A DNA stretch of 64,000 nt. It comes from Streptomyces sp. NBC_00670 (GTDB lineage Bacteria > Actinomycetota > Actinomycetes > Streptomycetales > Streptomycetaceae). The position numbers and the translations under genes are program-made. Under the pieces are notes generated by a model, which had not been told where the DNA came from, did no database searches, and was given only the letters and a program-made list of their open reading frames with translations. Positions 18,601 through 25,235 of the stretch are shown piece by piece. The first letter of the stretch is position 1; each line of letters starts with the position of its first letter. The stretch lies in NCBI RefSeq assembly GCF_036226765.1, contig NZ_CP109017.1:6821001-6885000 (forward strand), in the 5' to 3' direction.

Positions 18601-18753
18601 GCCGTGGAGTGGGCGGAGGACTCCGATGCGCCGACCGTGCTCACGTTCGACGCGGTGCGTGGATCGCGGGTGCGGCTGCGGCTGCGCAGCGCGTATCCGG
18701 GACAGGCGCGGGGGGCGGTGCGGATCAGCCGGCTGGAGGTACCGGGACGGTGA
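15628..18753 (+). CDS. Secreted GH2 family beta-glycosidase (beta-galactosidase-like)
   Basis: 1041 aa. An N-terminal TRRSVL twin-arginine-like signal with Ala-rich h-region suggests Tat export. Domains: GH2 sugar-binding jelly roll (~50-220), Ig-like GH2 domain, TIM barrel (FRLNGVHAKIKGVDLHHDQG, NAFRTSHNPPSP), a DUF4982-like beta domain, a bacterial Ig-like domain (~770-860) and a C-terminal F5/8-type discoidin domain (~900-1040). Acid/base Glu453 is in WSIGNEIP and the nucleophile is probably Glu533 in FLFESES. AAGGGG precedes the ATG. Substrate is likely beta-galactosides or related plant/fungal glycans. A TTGACG element is at 15535. Confidence 0.92.
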   Translation: MSVTRRSVLIVGTAAPAAGALLPAQAAHTGTGAQAGAGTVAAARAAGRRTVPLRDGWRFALVTTDGVTDPTGAYADAADPGHDDSGWREVAVPHDWSIEQTPTTEHGTTSGTGFLPGGLGWYRLAFTLSPAHAGKRISVEFDGVYMDSTVYCNGTEAGHHPYGYTGFALDLTDLVHTDGRTENVLAVRVRNRLPSSRWYSGSGIYREARLVLTDPVHVERWGTHVTTPEVGADRAVVRIATTVRNESGAAADIEIRSTVADPRGRTVARTSSTAPGVGDRATETHELTINKPQLWDFATPRRYILTTEIRVDGRTTDTYRTPFGIRTFRFDPDEGFRLNGVHAKIKGVDLHHDQGALGAAISADAVRRQMTLMKSMGVNAFRTSHNPPSPQMIEVCEELGIVMMVEAFDCWRTGKTTYDYGRFFDEWCEKDATEMVLAARNSPAVVLWSIGNEIPDSTSTAGLAMADRIIAAIRAADDTRPLVIGSDKYRGLPKKGSAADLMLAKLDGLGLNYNTAKSVDALHAAYPHLFLFESESSSETSTRGTYQEPAHLNTGENHTPGRRATSSYDNNLASWTMSGEYGHKKDRDRKWFAGQFLWSGIDYIGEPTPYNVFPVKASFFGAVDTAGFPKDMYHLFRSQWTDEPMVHLVPMTWNHEKGDTVEVWAYANVDTVELYLNGRSLGVRQFDTKKTADGRTYLETTEATGDDKTFTDGPYPGSYTSPNGSAGKLHLTWKVAYEPGELRAVARRGGKTVATDVLRTAGAPHAVRLTPDRNSLDADGRSLLFVTADVVDAHGTVVPDAEHLLTFDVTGGSLAGVDNGRQESAERYQATTRTAFHGKALAIVRSGNRPGVLRATARADGLRRGTATVRTTKARAAATTPAAVFRADPPAPPAHPHADASYSGRPDTLPAAMLDGDAATGWSNGFAKAATALLPAFDGARAEDWVSVDFGRGRVLDRVEVSFTVDAGHTRPAVIEAEVWTGERYAAVSGAAVEWAEDSDAPTVLTFDAVRGSRVRLRLRSAYPGQARGAVRISRLEVPGR

Positions 18754-18818
18754 GGGCGGCGGCCGGCGGCCCGGTCGTCGTCGGGTACCGAGCTGTGCCC
18801 GTCCTGAGCTGCGATTAT

Positions 18819-18848
18819 TTACGGGTAAGTACCCGCGGGGTACCGTAA
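18819..18848. promoter_or_regulatory. Nested palindrome, candidate autoregulatory operator
   Basis: An inner inverted repeat CGGGTA-AG-TACCCG (18822-18835) lies within an outer TTACGG...CCGTAA (18819-18848). It ends 4 bp before the start codon of the antitoxin-like gene and overlaps the likely promoter, as expected for toxin-antitoxin autoregulation. Confidence 0.55.
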
Positions 18849-18852
18849 GCGC

Positions 18853-19098
18853 ATGCCAGCGTTGAATGTGGAGTTCAGCGAGCGGGAGCTCGAGGACCTC
18901 CGGCAGATCGCCAAGGAGCGCGGTACGTCGATGAAGGCACTCGTGCGGGAGGCGGCGGCCGCCGACATCGCGCGGCACCGGGCGTTGCAGGAGGGTGCGG
19001 AGGCGTTCCGTCGCTTCTTCACCGCGCACGCCGCGGAGTTCGCCGCCGCCTTCCCCGAGGACGAGTCACCCGGCGGGAGCGAGGGGCGGGACGACTGA
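18853..19098 (+). CDS. Ribbon-helix-helix antitoxin-like protein
   Basis: 81 aa. A short strand (ALNVEFSERELEDLRQIA) and two helices (KERGTSMKALVREAAAADIARH) give the MetJ/Arc RHH pattern used by many antitoxins for operator binding. The C-terminal half (AEAFRRFF-type helix, acidic tail EDESPGGSEGRDD) would be the toxin-neutralising part. It lies 3 bp upstream of the Fic-like gene and just after a nested palindrome, so autoregulated co-expression is likely. Identification rests on the fold pattern plus context. Confidence 0.78.
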   Translation: MPALNVEFSERELEDLRQIAKERGTSMKALVREAAAADIARHRALQEGAEAFRRFFTAHAAEFAAAFPEDESPGGSEGRDD

Positions 19099-19101
19099 CC
19101 C

Positions 19102-19479
19102 ATGCCACCGGACCTCCATATCGATGTGCCCTGGCTGCTCCAGCGCCATGAAGAGGTGCTGCCGGACCAGCCCCTCGTCAACGACTTCTCCGCGCTCGTC
19201 GCCGCGGTCGCGCGGCACCGGGTGGATCCGCCGCGGCTCGGGGTGGACTCCGATCCGGCGTGGCGGGCGGCGGCGTTGTTGCACACGTTGGCGTTGTTGA
19301 AGCCGTTGCCCGCGGCGAACGCGCGGTTCGCGTGCGCGACGGCGGTGGCGTACATGTTCGCGAGCGGGGTGGGGATCGATCCGCCGTACGGGGCGTTGGT
19401 GGATCTCGTGCGGGAGCTGATCTCGGGAAAGGCGGATGTGTACGGCGCGGCGGATCGGTTGAGGTCCTGGCAGATCTGA
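19102..19479 (+). CDS. Fic/Doc-like toxin with degenerate active site
   Basis: 125 aa, the length of a Doc toxin. The helical layout DPAWRAAALLHTLALLKPLP, then AANARFACATAVAYMFASGV, matches the Fic core where HPFx(D/E)GNxR is expected. Here the motif reads K67-P-L-P-A-A-N73-A-R75: the catalytic His is Lys and the acidic residue is Ala, while Asn and Arg are kept. It is therefore unlikely to transfer AMP or phosphate by the known mechanism; it may be inactive or use another chemistry. It is coupled to the RHH gene upstream. Family identity is inferred; close Streptomyces homologues are annotated as Fic toxin components. Confidence 0.72.
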   Translation: MPPDLHIDVPWLLQRHEEVLPDQPLVNDFSALVAAVARHRVDPPRLGVDSDPAWRAAALLHTLALLKPLPAANARFACATAVAYMFASGVGIDPPYGALVDLVRELISGKADVYGAADRLRSWQI

Positions 19480-19486
19480 GGGGCGT

Positions 19487-19531
19487 CGCGCAGTTCCCCG
19501 CGCCCCTTCCAGGGGCGCGGGGAACTGCGCG
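19487..19531. repeat. Type-B palindromic repeat, copy 4 (perfect 21-bp arms)
   Basis: CGCGCAGTTCCCCGCGCCCC plus T pairs perfectly with its complement across a TCC loop (arms 19487-19507 and 19511-19531). It fills the gap between the convergent Fic-like and lactate monooxygenase genes and is the cleanest B module in the window; a bidirectional terminator is likely. Confidence 0.9.
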
Positions 19532-19560
19532 GTCAGCGACAACGGGCGTCCGCGGTCGCC

Positions 19561-20718
19561 CTACGACAGAGCCTCACGGGTGAGCGTGTGGACGTGGACG
19601 TGGCCCGCGAGGGCCATGGTGAGGTCCAGTTCCGCCAGTACGCAGCGGATGACGTGTTCCACGCCGGCCTGGCCGTCCAGGCCCAGGCCGTAGGCGTACG
19701 GGCGGCCCAGGAGGACCGCCTTCGCGCCCAGGGCCAGGGCCTTGGCGATGTCGTCGCCCGTGCGGATGCCGCTGTCGAAGAGGACCGTCAGACGGCCGCC
19801 GACCGCGTCGGCGACCGCCGGCAGCGCGTCGGCCGCCGCGATCGAGCCGGCCACCTGGCGGCCGCCGTGGTTGGAGACGACGACGCCGTCCATCCCCGCG
19901 TCGGCCGCGAGACGGGCGTCGTCGGGGTGGAGCACGCCCTTCAGGACGATCGGGCCGTCCCAGTTCTCGCGGAGGAACGCCAGGTCCGGCCACGTCTTTC
20001 CCGGATCGGCGAACATGTTCACGAAGTGCAGGACGGCCGCGTTCGGGTCCTCGTGCACCGGCTTGGCGAGGCCCGCACGGAACGCCGGGTCGGTGAAGTA
20101 GTTCGCGGTGCCCACCCCGTGCAGGAACGGCAGATACGCCTGGTCGAGATCGCGCGGGCGCCAGGCCAGCAGAGGCGTGTCCAGGGTGACGAACAGCGCC
20201 GTGAAGCCCGCCGCCTCGGCCCGCCGGAGGAAACTCCGGGTGACCTCGCGGTCCTTGGCCCAGTAGAGCTGGAACCAGCGCTCGCCGTCCCCGGAGGCCT
20301 CGGCGACCTCCTCCATCGGTGTGCTGGAGGCCGAGGACAGCACGAACGGCACACCGTGCGCCGCAGCGGCCCGGGCGGCCGCGGACTCCGCGTCCGGATG
20401 CATGATCGACAGCACGCCGACCGGGGCCAGCGCGAGCGGCGCCGGCAGCGACCGCCCCAGCACCTCGACCGACAGATCGCGCTCGTGCACGTCCCGCAGC
20501 ATTCGCGGCACGATCCGGTGCCGCTCCAGCGCCGCCCGGTTGGCCCGGGCCGTACTGCCGTCGCCCGCGCTGCCCGCCACGTAGCCGACCGGGCCGGGGC
20601 CGAGCCGCTGCTCGGCCATCTCCTCCAGCCGCGTGAGGTCGGTGGGCAGCCGGGGCACCGCCCCCGTCATGCCGTTGAGGTAGATCTCGTACTGGAAGTC
20701 CGCCCAGTGCCGTGCCAT
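19561..20718 (-). CDS. FMN-dependent alpha-hydroxy acid oxidase, lactate 2-monooxygenase-like
   Basis: 385 aa, TIM-barrel flavoprotein of the glycolate oxidase/lactate monooxygenase family. Evidence: GPVGYVAGSAGDG near the N-terminus, LALAPVGVLSIMHPDAES (the lactate 2-monooxygenase version of the loop), WFQLYWAKDREVT, IVLKGVLHPDDA with the FMN-contacting Lys, and active-site VSNHGGRQV followed by DSGIRTGDDIAKALALGA. The expected reaction is L-lactate + O2 to acetate + CO2 + H2O, or oxidation of a related hydroxy acid. ATG at 20718 has GGGAGGG 5 nt upstream. Confidence 0.88.
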   Translation of the reverse strand: MARHWADFQYEIYLNGMTGAVPRLPTDLTRLEEMAEQRLGPGPVGYVAGSAGDGSTARANRAALERHRIVPRMLRDVHERDLSVEVLGRSLPAPLALAPVGVLSIMHPDAESAAARAAAAHGVPFVLSSASSTPMEEVAEASGDGERWFQLYWAKDREVTRSFLRRAEAAGFTALFVTLDTPLLAWRPRDLDQAYLPFLHGVGTANYFTDPAFRAGLAKPVHEDPNAAVLHFVNMFADPGKTWPDLAFLRENWDGPIVLKGVLHPDDARLAADAGMDGVVVSNHGGRQVAGSIAAADALPAVADAVGGRLTVLFDSGIRTGDDIAKALALGAKAVLLGRPYAYGLGLDGQAGVEHVIRCVLAELDLTMALAGHVHVHTLTREALS

Positions 20719-21148
20719 TCGTGCCCTCCCGCCTCTCGTCCCGCCACCGAAGCGGAATGTTTCAGGCCGATTGCCCAACCGTCGTGATCTCGCCACCCTG
20801 GCGATCCCGACACCCTACGGCGGCTCTGTTGAGGGGCACATGTGTGCGTACCGCGTGACTTCGCGCCACTGATTCAATACTCAAAGTTACCGAAAACTGT
20901 GGGGTCGATGTGTGTTTTCGATGGGCGTTCGACAGACTCACGTTCGTACACGGCTCGCCGAGCTCGGGACCGTGCGACCCCGTGGGCGTGGTTCGGGGGT
21001 TCGTGACTGGGGAGTAACGCACCTCCGTCATGGTGTCACGCGGTCCCGTACGGGGGCCGGCCGACAAAGTGGGGTTGTCGGCCGGCCCCCGAATCCGTTC
21101 CCCGGCCCGGCGCCTTCGGGTGCTTTCGGGTGTCTTCGGGCCCGGGAA
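20719..21148. promoter_or_regulatory. 430-bp non-coding gap: promoter region plus terminator
   Basis: No convincing gene. The left part (about 20860-20920, with CTGATTCAATACTCAAAGTT) is locally AT-rich and probably holds the promoter of the leftward flavoenzyme gene. The right part contains the strong hairpin listed at 21052-21090. Several TTTCGGGTG-like short repeats occur at 21110-21140. Confidence 0.45.
21052..21090 (-). terminator. Strong hairpin terminator after the CDGSH operon
   Basis: Perfect 16-bp arms GGGGGCCGGCCGACAA (21052-21067) and TTGTCGGCCGGCCCCC (21075-21090) with a 7-nt loop, about 60 bp beyond the stop of the leftward CDGSH gene. No T-tract follows, as is usual for Streptomyces. 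Confidence 0.8.
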
Positions 21149-21397
21149 TCACTCCTGGGCGCGGGTGCGGCGGCGGTGGCTGGTGTCGCACCACGGGAAG
21201 CGCCTGCTGCGCCGGCAGGTGCACAGGGCGACCCGGAAGCGGTCGGAGGACACCACCGTGCCGTCCTCCAACTCGACCTCCACCGGGCCCTCCATCAGGA
21301 TCGGCCCCGTCCGGCCCATGGTGAGGCGGCGTGGCGTACCGGGTGCGGTGCTCCCGTCGTCCTCACGGTGCGGCGCGTCAGCGCTGTCGTACGGCAC
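21149..21397 (-). CDS. CDGSH-type iron-sulfur protein
   Basis: 82 aa. The C-terminal segment CTCRRSRRFPWCDTSH matches the mitoNEET-type C-x-C-x2-S-x3-P-x-C-D-x-S-H motif that binds a labile [2Fe-2S] cluster through three Cys (59, 61, 70) and His74. The Gly of CDGSH is Thr here. The upstream part has GPILMEGPVEVELEDG, typical of small actinobacterial CDGSH proteins. GTG start at 21397 overlaps the end of the methyltransferase gene by 20 bp, so it is translationally coupled as the last gene of a three-gene operon. A role in electron or cluster transfer to the iron enzyme of the operon is plausible. Confidence 0.88.
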   Translation of the reverse strand: MPYDSADAPHREDDGSTAPGTPRRLTMGRTGPILMEGPVEVELEDGTVVSSDRFRVALCTCRRSRRFPWCDTSHRRRTRAQE

Positions 21398-22142
21398 GGA
21401 TCACCACCAGCTCCTCCTTCTCGCCCGCGGCCGGGTCCGCGGCCAGCAGGCCCCGCTCCCGCAGCCAGCCGTGGCGCTCCCGCAGCACCGGGCCGAACGC
21501 CACCCAGCGGCGGTCCGCGACCTCCGCCGTCAGGCCGGCCGCGCGCAACTGCTCCAGGGTCCGCTCGGGGCCGCTGAGCACCGAGTGGACGAGGAGCAGT
21601 ACGCCCCCGGGGCGCAGCAGCCGCGGTGCCTGCCCGCAGATCCGGTCCAGGACCAGCCGTCCGTCCGGGCCCGCGTCCCAGGCCCGGGCCCGGCCCCTTG
21701 GCTCGCGGTGGGCGTCGGGGGTGGGCACGTACGGGGGGTTGGCCAGGACCAGGTCGAAGGTCTCGCCGGTCACGGGCGCGAACAGGTTGCCGCGCAGCGC
21801 GCGGACCCTGAGACCGGCCCGCCAGGCGTTGAGACGGGCCGCGTACACCGCGCGCCGCGACACGTCCACCGCGGTCACCCGGGCGCCCCGGCGCGCGGCG
21901 ACCAGGGCGAGGGCGCCGGAACCGGTGCCCACGTCGAGGACCCGGGCGTCCGGTGCGAGCGGCTCGTCGGACAGGGCACCGGCCAGGAGGGCGGTGTCGT
22001 CTTGTGGGGCGTAGACGCCCGGGAGAACCAGAGGTTTCACAGGGGGCCGGGTACCCGTGATTTCGTCAAATATCTTGACTCGGGTGGTGCGGGGGCACGG
22101 TGTCGCGGTGACGGCTGGGCGTGCGGTGGCGGCCGCGGTCAC
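21378..22142 (-). CDS. HemK/Mtq2-like class I methyltransferase
   Basis: 254 aa. SAM motif I VLDVGTGSGALAL (residues 68-80), acidic end of strand 2 TAVDVSRRAV, and catalytic NPPY (135-138) in LVLANPPYVPTP, the signature of N-methylation of amide or amine groups (HemK/PrmC, Mtq2, RsmC-like). After the core is a Rossmann end with GGVLLLVHSVLSG. The GTG at 22142 overlaps the stop of the upstream iron-enzyme gene by 4 bp (GTGA), supporting this start and coupling. The substrate is unknown: it could modify a protein glutamine or a small molecule made by the operon. Confidence 0.87.
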   Translation of the reverse strand: MTAAATARPAVTATPCPRTTRVKIFDEITGTRPPVKPLVLPGVYAPQDDTALLAGALSDEPLAPDARVLDVGTGSGALALVAARRGARVTAVDVSRRAVYAARLNAWRAGLRVRALRGNLFAPVTGETFDLVLANPPYVPTPDAHREPRGRARAWDAGPDGRLVLDRICGQAPRLLRPGGVLLLVHSVLSGPERTLEQLRAAGLTAEVADRRWVAFGPVLRERHGWLRERGLLAADPAAGEKEELVVIRAVRQR

Positions 22143-23167
22143 CGTGACGCGGGGAGGGGCGTGCGGAGGGAGGAGCGGCCGGACTCCCAGGCGGTCAGGA
22201 GGCCGCGGCCGAAGCGGGCCTCCAGGAACTCCGTCGCGTCGATGCCGAAGGTGATGTCGTCCTCCAGCTCCGGTTCCTGCTCCAGCAGGCCGCCGATGAC
22301 GTCATGGCGGACGACCTGCTCGTGGACGGCGTCCGCCTCGACGTGCTCGTCGTAGAAGAACTCCGCGGCCGCTCCGGCGCCGGTGCGCCGCATCGCCTCC
22401 GCGAGCCTGCGGGAGCCGGGGGAGGAGGTGATCTCGACGGTGGCGAAGTGTCCGACGAGGGCGCCGCGCAGGGCGCGGTGCAGGCCGAACAGGGACATCA
22501 GGTTGACGTTGGCGAGCATTTCGCCGGAGGTGGCGTCGAGGTAGTGGCCGTAGGTGGTGTCGAGGTTCAGGTCCGTCATGAGGTCGGCGAAGAGCTGGGC
22601 GTGTACGCGGTCGGGGCGGCCGCCGCCGTACTCGTCGAACTCCACCGCTGCCATTGCCGCCTTGGCGCGGCCCCACAGACGGGGCAGGACCCATGCGTGC
22701 GGGTCCGCCTCCTTGAGGTGGTAGAGGGAGCGGTGGGCCGCGTACTCGCGGATGTGGTGCAGTTCGCCCTTGTCGCGGAGGTAGTGGGAGACGCCGGTCT
22801 CCGCGCCGGTGGCTGCGTCGGTGCCGGGGGTGTCGACGGGCTCGACGAGGAGGTCTTCCAGGGCGTCGGAGAGGGTTTTGTGGGTGGGGGCGTCGGTGCG
22901 GAGGGCGGTGAGGAAGCGGTGTTCCAGGCGCGCGCGGAGGTCGAGGAGGGCGGGGTTCCATTCGAGGGTGGGGTCGACGCCGGGGAAGCCGCGGTAGTGG
23001 AGTTCGTAGCAGGTGTAGAGGGCGAGGTGGAGGTCCTCGCCGTAGGGGTCGGTGGTGGTCGTGTCGGGGGTGGGGTGGGGGTCCTCGGGGTGGGTGAGGT
23101 GGTGGAGGACGGTGGTGGAGAGGGGGCCGCGGGGGGTGGGGAGGCCTTCCTGGGGTGTGCGGTTCAT
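22139..23167 (-). CDS. Heme-oxygenase-like iron-containing redox enzyme (HDO type)
   Basis: 342 aa, all-helical. Matches the iron-containing redox enzyme family (Haem_oxygenas_2 fold), whose members include heme-oxygenase-like di-iron oxidases. Probable metal ligands lie in ELHHIREYAAHRSLYHLKEA, VEFDEYGGG, HFATVEITS and the late helix FYDEHVEADAVHE (His275, Asp279, His282). ATG at 23167 is used; the longer frame upstream is encoded by an intergenic repeat. First gene of a tightly overlapping operon with a methyltransferase and a CDGSH protein, so a redox reaction needing electrons from the Fe-S protein is an attractive but untested idea. Confidence 0.82.
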   Translation of the reverse strand: MNRTPQEGLPTPRGPLSTTVLHHLTHPEDPHPTPDTTTTDPYGEDLHLALYTCYELHYRGFPGVDPTLEWNPALLDLRARLEHRFLTALRTDAPTHKTLSDALEDLLVEPVDTPGTDAATGAETGVSHYLRDKGELHHIREYAAHRSLYHLKEADPHAWVLPRLWGRAKAAMAAVEFDEYGGGRPDRVHAQLFADLMTDLNLDTTYGHYLDATSGEMLANVNLMSLFGLHRALRGALVGHFATVEITSSPGSRRLAEAMRRTGAGAAAEFFYDEHVEADAVHEQVVRHDVIGGLLEQEPELEDDITFGIDATEFLEARFGRGLLTAWESGRSSLRTPLPASR

Positions 23168-23180
23168 GGGGGTGCGGGTA

Positions 23181-23394
23181 CCCTTTTTCGCCCCCGCCGC
23201 CCCTACCCTTCCCGTCCTTTCAAGGGGCTTCGCCCCTTGGACCCCGGGGTGGATGGGCATGGGGATGGGTGGGTGTAGGGCGCCTTATGGCTCGGGGGGT
23301 TCGGGTGTAGGGCGGGTGCGGGTCGGATGTGGCTGGTCGTGCCCGCGCGGCGGTAGTCGCAGAGCGGACACAGCCCCGCGCCCCTGCGGGGCGC
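23181..23394. repeat. Palindromic intergenic repeat, A + B modules, copy 5
   Basis: A module 23181-23249 (TTTTTCGCCCCCGCCGCCCC, with AAGGGGC-TTC-GCCCCTT) and B hairpin GCGCCCC-TGC-GGGGCGC (23378-23394) directly after the ppx stop codon. Between them is a GTGGATGGGCATGGGGATGG tract with no gene. Related sequence (GGGGGCGCGGGGG) extends into the last codons of the ppx gene. Confidence 0.85.
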
Positions 23395-23397
23395 CCC

Positions 23398-24408
23398 CTA
23401 CGGGGTCGCCACCCGCAGGGGGCGCGGGGGTGTGGTGTGGCCTTCGGGGTGGGCGAGGGTGGGCCACCAGCCCGGGCCGTCCTCGATGTGGCGGAGGAGG
23501 ATGCCCTCGCGGATCGCCCACGGGGAGATCGTCACCGTGGTGAGGCCCGTCAGTTTCATCGCCGTGTGGGCGACCACCGCGCCGGCCAGGCTCTGGCGGG
23601 CCCGCGGTGCCGAGATGCCGGGCAGGTGGGCGCGGTCCGCCGCGGGGAGGCGGGCCAGGCGGTCGAGTTGGCGGCGGAGTTCGCCCCGGTGCAGTTCCCG
23701 TTCCACGAACGGGCCGTGTCTGCCGGGTGCGGCCCCGCAGAGCCGTGCCAGTTGCTGGAACGTGCGGGACGTCGCGACCGCCGTGCGCGGGCCCTCCCAG
23801 CGGATCCGCGCGGCCACGTCCCGCAACTGGTGACGGACCGCGCGCCGCATCGCCCGTACGCTCTCCGCCGACGGCGGATCGTCCTCGTCCGCGAAGAAGT
23901 CGTGCGTCAGCCGGCGCGCGCCCAGCGGCAGCGAGGCCACGAAGTCCGGCAGCCGGCCCCGGCCGAACGCCACCTCCAGCGTGCCGCCGCCGATGTCCAG
24001 CAGGGCCAGCGGACCCGACCGCCAGCCCATCCACCGCCGCGCCCCGAGGAACGTCAGCTCGCCCTCCACCTCGCCGGGCAGCGTGCACAACGGCACCCCG
24101 GTGGCGGCCCGCACCGCGTCCAGCACCTCCTGCCGGTTCGGGGCGTTGCGCACGACGGCGGTCGCGAAGGCCGGCGGCTCGCACGCGCCCCACCGCCGTG
24201 CCGTGGCGTTCGCCGCGCCGACCGCCGCCACCAGCCGCTCCACGGCCTCCTCGGGCACGGGACCGCCCGGCTCGACGTACTCGGAGAGCCGCAGCCGCCA
24301 CTTCGCGGTGTGCACGGGCAGCGGTATGCCGCCGACCGCGTCCGCGACCACCAGCCGCACCGTGTTCGACCCCACGTCCACCACACCCACACGCATGCGG
24401 TGCGACAT
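23398..24408 (-). CDS. Ppx/GppA family exopolyphosphatase-like protein
   Basis: 336 aa. ASKHA-fold phosphatase: phosphate-1 motif VGVVDVGSNTVRLVVAD at the N-terminus, connect-1 around VVRNAPNRQEVLDAVRAATG, and phosphate-2 ALLDIGGGTLEVAFG, then LPLGARRLTHDFF. Members hydrolyse polyphosphate or the (p)ppGpp precursor pppGpp; many actinobacteria have two Ppx copies. ATG at 24408 (MSHRMRVG) is chosen; ATG 24396 is an alternative and no good SD sits before either. The final residues (PPRPLRVATP) fall in repeat-derived sequence, so the C-terminus may be recently altered. Confidence 0.88.
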   Translation of the reverse strand: MSHRMRVGVVDVGSNTVRLVVADAVGGIPLPVHTAKWRLRLSEYVEPGGPVPEEAVERLVAAVGAANATARRWGACEPPAFATAVVRNAPNRQEVLDAVRAATGVPLCTLPGEVEGELTFLGARRWMGWRSGPLALLDIGGGTLEVAFGRGRLPDFVASLPLGARRLTHDFFADEDDPPSAESVRAMRRAVRHQLRDVAARIRWEGPRTAVATSRTFQQLARLCGAAPGRHGPFVERELHRGELRRQLDRLARLPAADRAHLPGISAPRARQSLAGAVVAHTAMKLTGLTTVTISPWAIREGILLRHIEDGPGWWPTLAHPEGHTTPPRPLRVATP

Positions 24409-24594
24409 ACCCGCATTGCGTCCGCGCACGCCTGCGCGGGACGGGCGCGGCCGGATACGGCACGCCCGCGGGCCGGATGCGGCGGGGCGCCGGGGTCCGG
24501 TGTTCGCGGCAGGGACCGTGCGACCGTCCGGGGCGGAGGACGGCCGAGGGACGGCCGAGGAGCGGCCGGGGGATCTTGGAGACTTCTTGTTGCA

Positions 24595-24600
24595 TATGAT
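24595..24600 (+). promoter_or_regulatory. Candidate -10 for a leaderless GNAT transcript
   Basis: TATGAT ends 6 nt before the GTG at 24607, the spacing expected when transcription starts at the initiation codon. The -35 is weak (TTGGAG at 24576-24581 is too close), so this is tentative. Confidence 0.35.
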
Positions 24601-24606
24601 GTGCAG

Positions 24607-25161
24607 GTGCGACAGGAAGACTATTGTGTGCGGACCGCGACACCCGACGACCTCGACGGTGCCCGGACGGTGATGCTCGACACCGTCTACCGCGACTTCG
24701 GCACCGGGTACATGCCGCGGTGGCACGGCGACATCATCGACCCCGGGGCGGCCTATCTCGCCGACCCGCGCCACACCCTGCTCGTCGCGCTCGACCCGGA
24801 CGGCGAGGTCGTCGCCACCGCCGCGCTCGACTCCCGGGGCCCCGCCCATCCGCCCAACCCCCGTGACCTCGCCGCGCGTTACCCCTCCGGGCGCACCGCC
24901 CAACTGCGCCGGGTCTACGTCCGCCCCGCGCACCGCAGGCGCGGGCTCGCCCGCCGCATGGTGCGCGAACTCCTCGGCTTCGCCGCGGCGGACGGCGGCT
25001 ACACCGCCGTCTATCTGCACACCGACCCGGCCGTTCCCGGCGCCGAGCCGTTCTGGCGCTCGCTCGGCACGGTCGTCCGGGACGAGCGGGAGCAGGAGCG
25101 TGAGCAGGGCGGGGGGTTCGGTGTCGTGCACTTCGAGGTGGCCCTGCCGTCGTCGTCCTGA
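24607..25161 (+). CDS. GNAT family N-acetyltransferase
   Basis: 184 aa. GNAT fold: RTATPDDLDGARTVMLDTVY at the N-terminus, LLVALDPDGEVVATAALDS (strands 2-3), LRRVYVRPAHRRRGLARRMV (strand 4 and the acetyl-CoA pyrophosphate loop R/Q-x-x-G-x-G/A) and YLHTDPAVPGAEPFWRSLG. The acceptor substrate is unknown. Two GTG codons, 24601 and 24607, are possible starts and neither has an SD; a TATGAT box makes the leaderless start at 24607 likely. Divergent from ppx. Confidence 0.88.
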   Translation: MRQEDYCVRTATPDDLDGARTVMLDTVYRDFGTGYMPRWHGDIIDPGAAYLADPRHTLLVALDPDGEVVATAALDSRGPAHPPNPRDLAARYPSGRTAQLRRVYVRPAHRRRGLARRMVRELLGFAAADGGYTAVYLHTDPAVPGAEPFWRSLGTVVRDEREQEREQGGGFGVVHFEVALPSSS

Positions 25162-25212
25162 GCCTCGCTCGCACTGAGCCTCGCTCGCGCTGAGCCCCGC
25201 CCGCGCTGAGCC
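25159..25212. repeat. 16-bp tandem repeat across a stop codon
   Basis: Three near-identical 16-bp units (TGAGCCTCGCTCGCAC, TGAGCCTCGCTCGCGC, TGAGCCCCGCCCGCGC) plus TGAGCC. The first unit contains the TGA stop of the GNAT gene; the array ends 23 bp before the next gene. Confidence 0.85.
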
Positions 25213-25235
25213 TTCCGCAACCAGAAAGAGCCCCC

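Noticed and set aside
15580..19029. 1149-codon open frame on the - strand
   Set aside because: It is the antisense of the GH2 gene and the following antitoxin; the translation is Gly/Val/Arg-rich without motifs.
22305..23278. 324-codon Gly/Val-rich + strand frame
   Set aside because: Antisense of the iron-containing redox enzyme gene and the adjoining repeat.
25159..25212. CRISPR-like array
   Set aside because: The 16-bp units are directly tandem with no spacers and no cas genes are present.
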